A stretch of 41,501 bases of DNA from Pirellulales bacterium (lineage in GTDB: Bacteria > Planctomycetota > Planctomycetia > Pirellulales > JANQPP01), in contig JANQPP010000118.1 of assembly GCA_028289405.1 (NCBI GenBank), positions 1-41,501 on the forward strand. The letters run 5' to 3'. The position numbers and the translations under genes are program-made. The notes below the pieces were generated by a model. That model saw only the letters and a list, made by a program, of their open reading frames with translations. It ran no database searches and was not told the origin of the DNA. Positions 38,313 to 41,501 of the stretch are shown one piece after another. Numbering within the stretch: the first letter of the stretch is position 1; every line of letters starts with the position of its first letter.

Positions 38313-38623
38313 AGCCGGGCAGATATTCGTCGAGCGATTTCGCTGGGTTATCCATCGATTCAGGGCGCGGCTCTCATTGCCCACTATTGCGGCACGCGCG
38401 AGCCTGAAGTCCTTCTCCGCCGGCATGGCATGTCGTTTGCTTAAACGCACGGCGGTCTCCGTACGACGAGGGCTTGCTTATATCGGTGGGTTGTTTTTTT
38501 CAGATCGCGTTGACCTTCATTGGAAGATGTGTCACATTGAACGCTTGCACTTTCCCAATTTGGGAAATGGCTGCGTTGCCGTGACGCCTTTTATCGCGGC
38601 AGCTTTCGATGGAATGGACGGCC
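38313..38623 (+). other. 311-base region before the lipoprotein gene
   Basis: No gene is visible. The 3' part contains a possible promoter and a palindrome, described separately. The metG gene has no evident intrinsic terminator here. Confidence 0.45.
38510..38567 (+). promoter_or_regulatory. possible promoter with palindromic operator
   Basis: TTGACC at 38510-38515 and a weak CACATT at 38533-38538 are 17 bases apart. Thirteen bases downstream lies a perfect 17-base palindrome, TTTCCCAA-T-TTGGGAAA, at 38551-38567, where a repressor could block transcription of the lipoprotein gene that starts at 38624. The palindrome is certain; the promoter and regulatory role are inferred. Confidence 0.35.
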
Positions 38624-39412
38624 ATGCAAAAATGGATTGACCCTATCGCGATCGCTTTGGTGGTCTTGCTCTTTACGGTGCTGGTCGGCTGTCCGGCGGA
38701 CGCGCCTCCTGCCTCTTCGAGCACCGCGCAAGGTCCGCAAGAACGGGAAGAGGTGAAGCCCTCTCCCACCGAGTCAGAGCCACTGGAAGAGTCTGCTTCC
38801 ACGGAGCCAGGAAATTTGGCTGGCGTGGGAGATTCTCAAGAAGCCCTCCCGAGTGAAAGTGACCAAGCCGCGTCACCGGTCGAAGCGGGTGATTTCGCGG
38901 CCAGCGTGGATGTGGAAGATCTTCCCGCCGTCACGATGAGCCAACAGCATTCCGATGCCAGCCTATTCGAGATTGGCCAGCCTCTGAACGAGGTTTTCGT
39001 GGCTCAAGGCGAAGGCGAGGCAGTCCCGTTGGCTGACGTCTTGAAAAACCGGCCCTCGGTGGTAGTGCTCGTGGGGAATGATAATCTCTATGCCGTCGAG
39101 GCGCTGTCCGACCTGATTCACGAAATCAAGCCGCGGTATGAAGCCCAAGGGTTGCACGTAGTGGCCCTGGCGGTGGATGAAGTATCTCCCGCATTTCAAG
39201 AATTGCTTTCGAAGCATTCCTTGGAGACTCCCATCTGGACGCTTCGCGAAGCACCCGAGCCGCCAACCGGCTATTGGAAGATTCCACAAATCTTCGTCGT
39301 GGATGGCTCCGGGAAAGTCGTGTGGGAAGATATCGAATACTCGCGCGGGACGCGGCGCCTCTTGCGCGATGCGTTGGCCGTGGTCTGTGGCCCTATTCCA
39401 GCGGAAAGCTGA
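38624..39412 (+). CDS. lipoprotein with thioredoxin-like domain lacking CxxC
   Basis: This 262-residue protein starts at ATG 38624 and carries a lipoprotein signal: hydrophobic residues 7-22 and the lipobox LVG-C23. A long proline-, serine- and glutamate-rich spacer (24-115) follows. The C-terminal 150 residues resemble the AhpC/TlpA thioredoxin fold (PLADVLKNRPSVVVLVG, LHVVALAVDE, IPQIFVVDGSGKVVWEDI). At the usual active site the sequence reads VGNDNLYAVEA, so both redox cysteines are absent and disulfide chemistry is unlikely; a binding or structural role is more plausible. ATG 38609 is an in-frame alternative without a Shine-Dalgarno. Confidence 0.8.
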   Translation: MQKWIDPIAIALVVLLFTVLVGCPADAPPASSSTAQGPQEREEVKPSPTESEPLEESASTEPGNLAGVGDSQEALPSESDQAASPVEAGDFAASVDVEDLPAVTMSQQHSDASLFEIGQPLNEVFVAQGEGEAVPLADVLKNRPSVVVLVGNDNLYAVEALSDLIHEIKPRYEAQGLHVVALAVDEVSPAFQELLSKHSLETPIWTLREAPEPPTGYWKIPQIFVVDGSGKVVWEDIEYSRGTRRLLRDALAVVCGPIPAES

Positions 39413-39990
39413 TCTCCGACCCGCCGCTCTTTTCCAGCAGTCCCGCCTGCTCACTGGCGGTTCCGCGCCTCCAGCACGGAAGTTGAGCGGCTGTCGGGTG
39501 ATCCAAGGTCAGTTCGACCCTTTGCACGACGATGTCATTGGTCGTGCCACGGACAGATCGCAGCCCGAAGCGTGAGCGAGGGACGTCACGGCGTCGCCTC
39601 CGGAAGAATGTAGTTCATCGCGCGAACTGGTGGGCGGAACGCCGTTTGAACCGGACGCTGAGTGACAGCCTGTCACACGAGTTCGTCCTCGCTTACGCGT
39701 CGGGTTTCGATGAGCGAAGCGCGGCAGGTGAGCACTTCTTGTTCGCTCACATGGTCTCCAATTCGAGCAATCGACGAATCATCCCAGGTCGGTTTCTCAG
39801 TGAGTGCGAACGTCTGTATTTGCGATCCACTAAATGTCAACCGTGAGAATGCGTTTTCCCGGCCACAACCAGCGATTGGTGGACAGCCAGCTCGAACGGG
39901 CTGCGAATTCAAACTGGCAAAACCCACTGCGGATTCGCGACGGCCTGCCGATGCCGTGCCTCCAGTAACGGCTTCAAGGCAATCATCATT
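39413..39990. other. 578-base gap with repeat remnants and no gene
   Basis: Open frames on both strands here show no family similarity and overlap the repeat segments described separately, so none is called. The gap separates the lipoprotein gene from the convergent regulator gene. No terminator hairpin was found. Confidence 0.5.
39564..39704. repeat. inverted pair of a planctomycete-type interspersed repeat
   Basis: CCCGAAGCGTGAGCGAGGG at 39564-39582 has an inverted partner at 39687-39704 that matches its complement at 16 of 18 positions. I recall sequences of this form (CCCGA.GCGT.AGCGAGG) as dispersed repeats in planctomycete genomes. Between them, GTGACAG (39662-39668) and CTGTCAC (39670-39676) form a perfect palindrome around one base. 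The copy number in this genome cannot be judged from the window. Confidence 0.5.
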
Positions 39991-40692
39991 TCATGAGTCG
40001 GGTTGTTCCTGACATTCGGCTTCCATTCTTCGATAGAACTCTTGGAGCGATTTCTCCGATTCAACCGGGTATGCACTTCCAACTGGAACCATCGCGGAAA
40101 CGCGATCAATTCGGAAGATCCGAAAGTCATTCCTCAATTCACACCACGCGACTAATGTCCAGACTTTGCCCCAGAACCAAAGCCCTAGTGGCCAGATGAC
40201 TCGGCTGGACTTCTCGCCGAGTGCATCGGAGTACGTCAGCCTGAGGCGTTGACGCGACTGAACAGCTTGCTCCAGTTCATCAATCCGTTGTCGAACTTCA
40301 GTGGTGATCCCGTTGGACATAGCGTGGATCTCGACTCGACGAGTCTGCTCACGGACCTGATCCGGTAAAACAGACTCAATCTTGTCCAGGGCCTGCAGGG
40401 CGGCGCGAGCCATCGCCGCACCGCCCCAGGCCTGAATCAGCCTCGCTCCGGCGATCAGAGAGACGACCTCATCTCGGGTAAACATGATTGGTGGGAGATC
40501 GAATCCGCTTTTTAAGACATAGCCGACCCCAGCTTCTCCATCGATCGGGATTCCGCTAGCTTGCAGATCAGCGATGTCCCGGTAGATCGTCCGAGTCGAG
40601 ACCTCGAGATGCTCTCCCAACTCCGCAGCCGTGAGCAGTCGGCCACCGCGGAAGTACTGAACTATTTGAAAGAGTCGGTCAGCTCGTCGCAT
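39991..40692 (-). CDS. YafY-type transcriptional regulator (HTH plus WYL domain)
   Basis: This 233-residue DNA-binding protein starts MRRADRLFQIVQYFRGGR. Residues 1-55 form a helix-turn-helix (LTAAELGEHLEVSTRTIYRDIADL), followed by GIPIDGEAGVGYVL. Residues about 130-220 are a WYL-type ligand domain (RLRLTYSDALGE, RVIWPLGLWFWGKVWTLVAWC, FRIFRIDRV). YafY-type proteins are usually repressors controlling nearby genes in response to an unknown ligand. ATG 40692 is chosen since it gives the standard N-terminus; it overlaps the end of the VOC gene by 14 bases, so both form one unit. A longer frame to 40812 is antisense-free but non-homologous. It probably regulates its own operon. Confidence 0.9.
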   Translation of the reverse strand: MRRADRLFQIVQYFRGGRLLTAAELGEHLEVSTRTIYRDIADLQASGIPIDGEAGVGYVLKSGFDLPPIMFTRDEVVSLIAGARLIQAWGGAAMARAALQALDKIESVLPDQVREQTRRVEIHAMSNGITTEVRQRIDELEQAVQSRQRLRLTYSDALGEKSSRVIWPLGLWFWGKVWTLVAWCELRNDFRIFRIDRVSAMVPVGSAYPVESEKSLQEFYRRMEAECQEQPDS

Positions 40693-41065
40693 CGGCGGGT
40701 GAGAAGAGTCCAATGGAGTTGCCATCGAGATCGACGCTGTAGAAAAATCGCCCCGCCGGAATCGCGACGATGTCCGAGACCACCTGTCCACCAGCTTGTT
40801 TGACACGTTCAAGTGTTTCTTCGAGGCTGCCGGGGCAACTCAGGTGAATCGTCGGCCCTTCACCGTTCTGGGCGGGTCGCCCCGGATAGAGATTACCAGA
40901 CACTCCGGATCCGTCGCCCGTCACAAAGGTTGCCATCGGATTTGGACCATCTTCGCTAAATTTCAATTCGGTCTGGAGCACTGTTTCATAATACTTGACG
41001 GCGCGATCCATGTCGCTCACCGGGATTTCGGCCCAAACCGTGAAGTGCCGTGGCTGAAAACTCAT
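40679..41065 (-). CDS. VOC family protein (glyoxalase/bleomycin-resistance fold)
   Basis: This 128-residue cytoplasmic protein has the two beta-alpha-beta-beta-beta halves of the vicinal oxygen chelate fold. The first runs from HFTVWAEIPVSDMDRAVKYYETVL, the second from TIHLSCPGSLEETLERVKQAGG to FFYSVDLDGNSIGLFSP. Metal-ligand candidates are visible (H in the first strand, a glutamate-poor end), so activity cannot be assigned. Relatives act as glyoxalases, dioxygenases or drug-binding proteins. GAGGAG lies 7 bases before ATG 41065. It overlaps the regulator gene by 14 bases, a common YafY/VOC arrangement. Confidence 0.9.
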   Translation of the reverse strand: MSFQPRHFTVWAEIPVSDMDRAVKYYETVLQTELKFSEDGPNPMATFVTGDGSGVSGNLYPGRPAQNGEGPTIHLSCPGSLEETLERVKQAGGQVVSDIVAIPAGRFFYSVDLDGNSIGLFSPADATS

Positions 41066-41260
41066 CGAATGTCTCCTCGATTGGAAAAAGGAATGCGAAC
41101 TTTTAATGGCAGTGCCAAGGGTAGCAGCACTCTCCTGACAGCGTTGTGTCAGCAGTCCTGTACGGAAATCCATTTTCTTCAGGATTGGCGTGGCCCCAAA
41201 CGCTGGCAAATCACCAGGGCCGTACCTCGACGAGGACAGAGGTGACGATTAAAGATCGAA

Positions 41261-41501
41261 TTAAAACCCAGCGCTGATCGGCTCTTGGCGAACAACGTAG
41301 TCCAGTGATTCGTAAGTTGACTTGAAGGCAACGAGATGCCAGCAATAGGCCAAGGGGAACGCAATCGCGGCGAAGTACAACGTTCCGAGTCGTACCCTTG
41401 AAATCCGCAGAGTCACTTGGGTGGTCTGCAAACTGAAACGCAATTTTTGAGCGGCGAAATCGGGCTGGGGAAAAAGATCGCTGGGAGTTAACCATGGAGC
41501 A
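41261..41501 (-). CDS. C-terminal part of a hypothetical membrane protein (cut by window edge)
   Basis: The frame from the window edge to TAA at 41263-41261 is open throughout and encodes 79 residues. It contains APWLTPSDLFPQPDF, then a hydrophobic segment LYFAAIAFPLAYCWHLVAF and a polar tail ending EPISAGF. Composition and one likely membrane helix suggest a real gene whose start lies beyond the window. I recognise no family. A shorter frame in another register (41211-41495) is the overlapping alternative and looks less protein-like. Confidence 0.5.
   Translation of the reverse strand, partial: APWLTPSDLFPQPDFAAQKLRFSLQTTQVTLRISRVRLGTLYFAAIAFPLAYCWHLVAFKSTYESLDYVVRQEPISAGF

Noticed and set aside
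39673..39927. Minus-strand open frame of 84 codons
   Set aside because: Its C-terminal part is translated from the interspersed repeat, and there is no Shine-Dalgarno or family similarity.

Overview
The window looks like chromosomal DNA of a planctomycete, probably Pirellulales-like. The evidence is a set of families typical of that phylum: a planctomycete cytochrome C/DUF1549/DUF1553 protein followed by a DUF1501 protein with a Tat signal, a formylglycine sulfatase, two PEP-CTERM proteins, a secreted PQQ-type propeller, and an interspersed repeat of a kind I remember from planctomycete genomes. Genes are on both strands. Several starts are GTG or TTG, and Shine-Dalgarno sequences vary from strong to absent.

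Region 1 (1-9650). The 3' end of an IS630-type transposase lies just upstream of five same-strand genes. These encode a transglutaminase fused to a DUF2126 putative amidoligase, a circularly permuted ATP-grasp fused to an alpha-E domain, a second transglutaminase, then a stand-alone ATP-grasp and a stand-alone alpha-E protein. The first three overlap by 4 bases each. The last two are 6 bases apart behind a 154-base gap. This is a predicted peptide-ligation and peptide-modification system present in two versions, and it is the strongest candidate in the window for poorly characterised biology.

Region 2 (9661-16069). A convergent exported sulfatase is followed by a gene-poor divergent gap, two tandem paralogous beta-barrel-like outer-membrane proteins joined by a TTGA overlap, nadD, and a PEP-CTERM protein with its own promoter and terminator.

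Region 3 (16070-24772). A two-gene unit (PSCyt1-DUF1549-DUF1553, then DUF1501) converges on a minus-strand pair encoding an exported epoxide-hydrolase-like enzyme and a PQQ-type propeller. Upstream on the same minus strand lies a LamG/dockerin-like/PEP-CTERM protein with a very strong intrinsic terminator.

Region 4 (25057-30362). A membrane-anchored SGNH hydrolase with TPR repeats, a SAM methyltransferase, an MBOAT acyltransferase and a second SGNH-like protein form what looks like an O-acylation cassette for a cell-surface glycan.

Region 5 (30344-38312). This holds a AAA ATPase with a winged-helix front end, two small membrane proteins, a D-serine dehydratase-like PLP enzyme, a membrane-bound GT2 glycosyltransferase, and metG behind a leader that can form overlapping hairpins.

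Region 6 (38313-41501). A thioredoxin-fold lipoprotein without a CxxC motif sits behind a possible promoter and palindromic operator. Next come a repeat-bearing gap, a YafY-type regulator overlapping a VOC protein, and the C-terminal end of a membrane protein cut by the window edge. No tRNA, rRNA or CRISPR array was seen.
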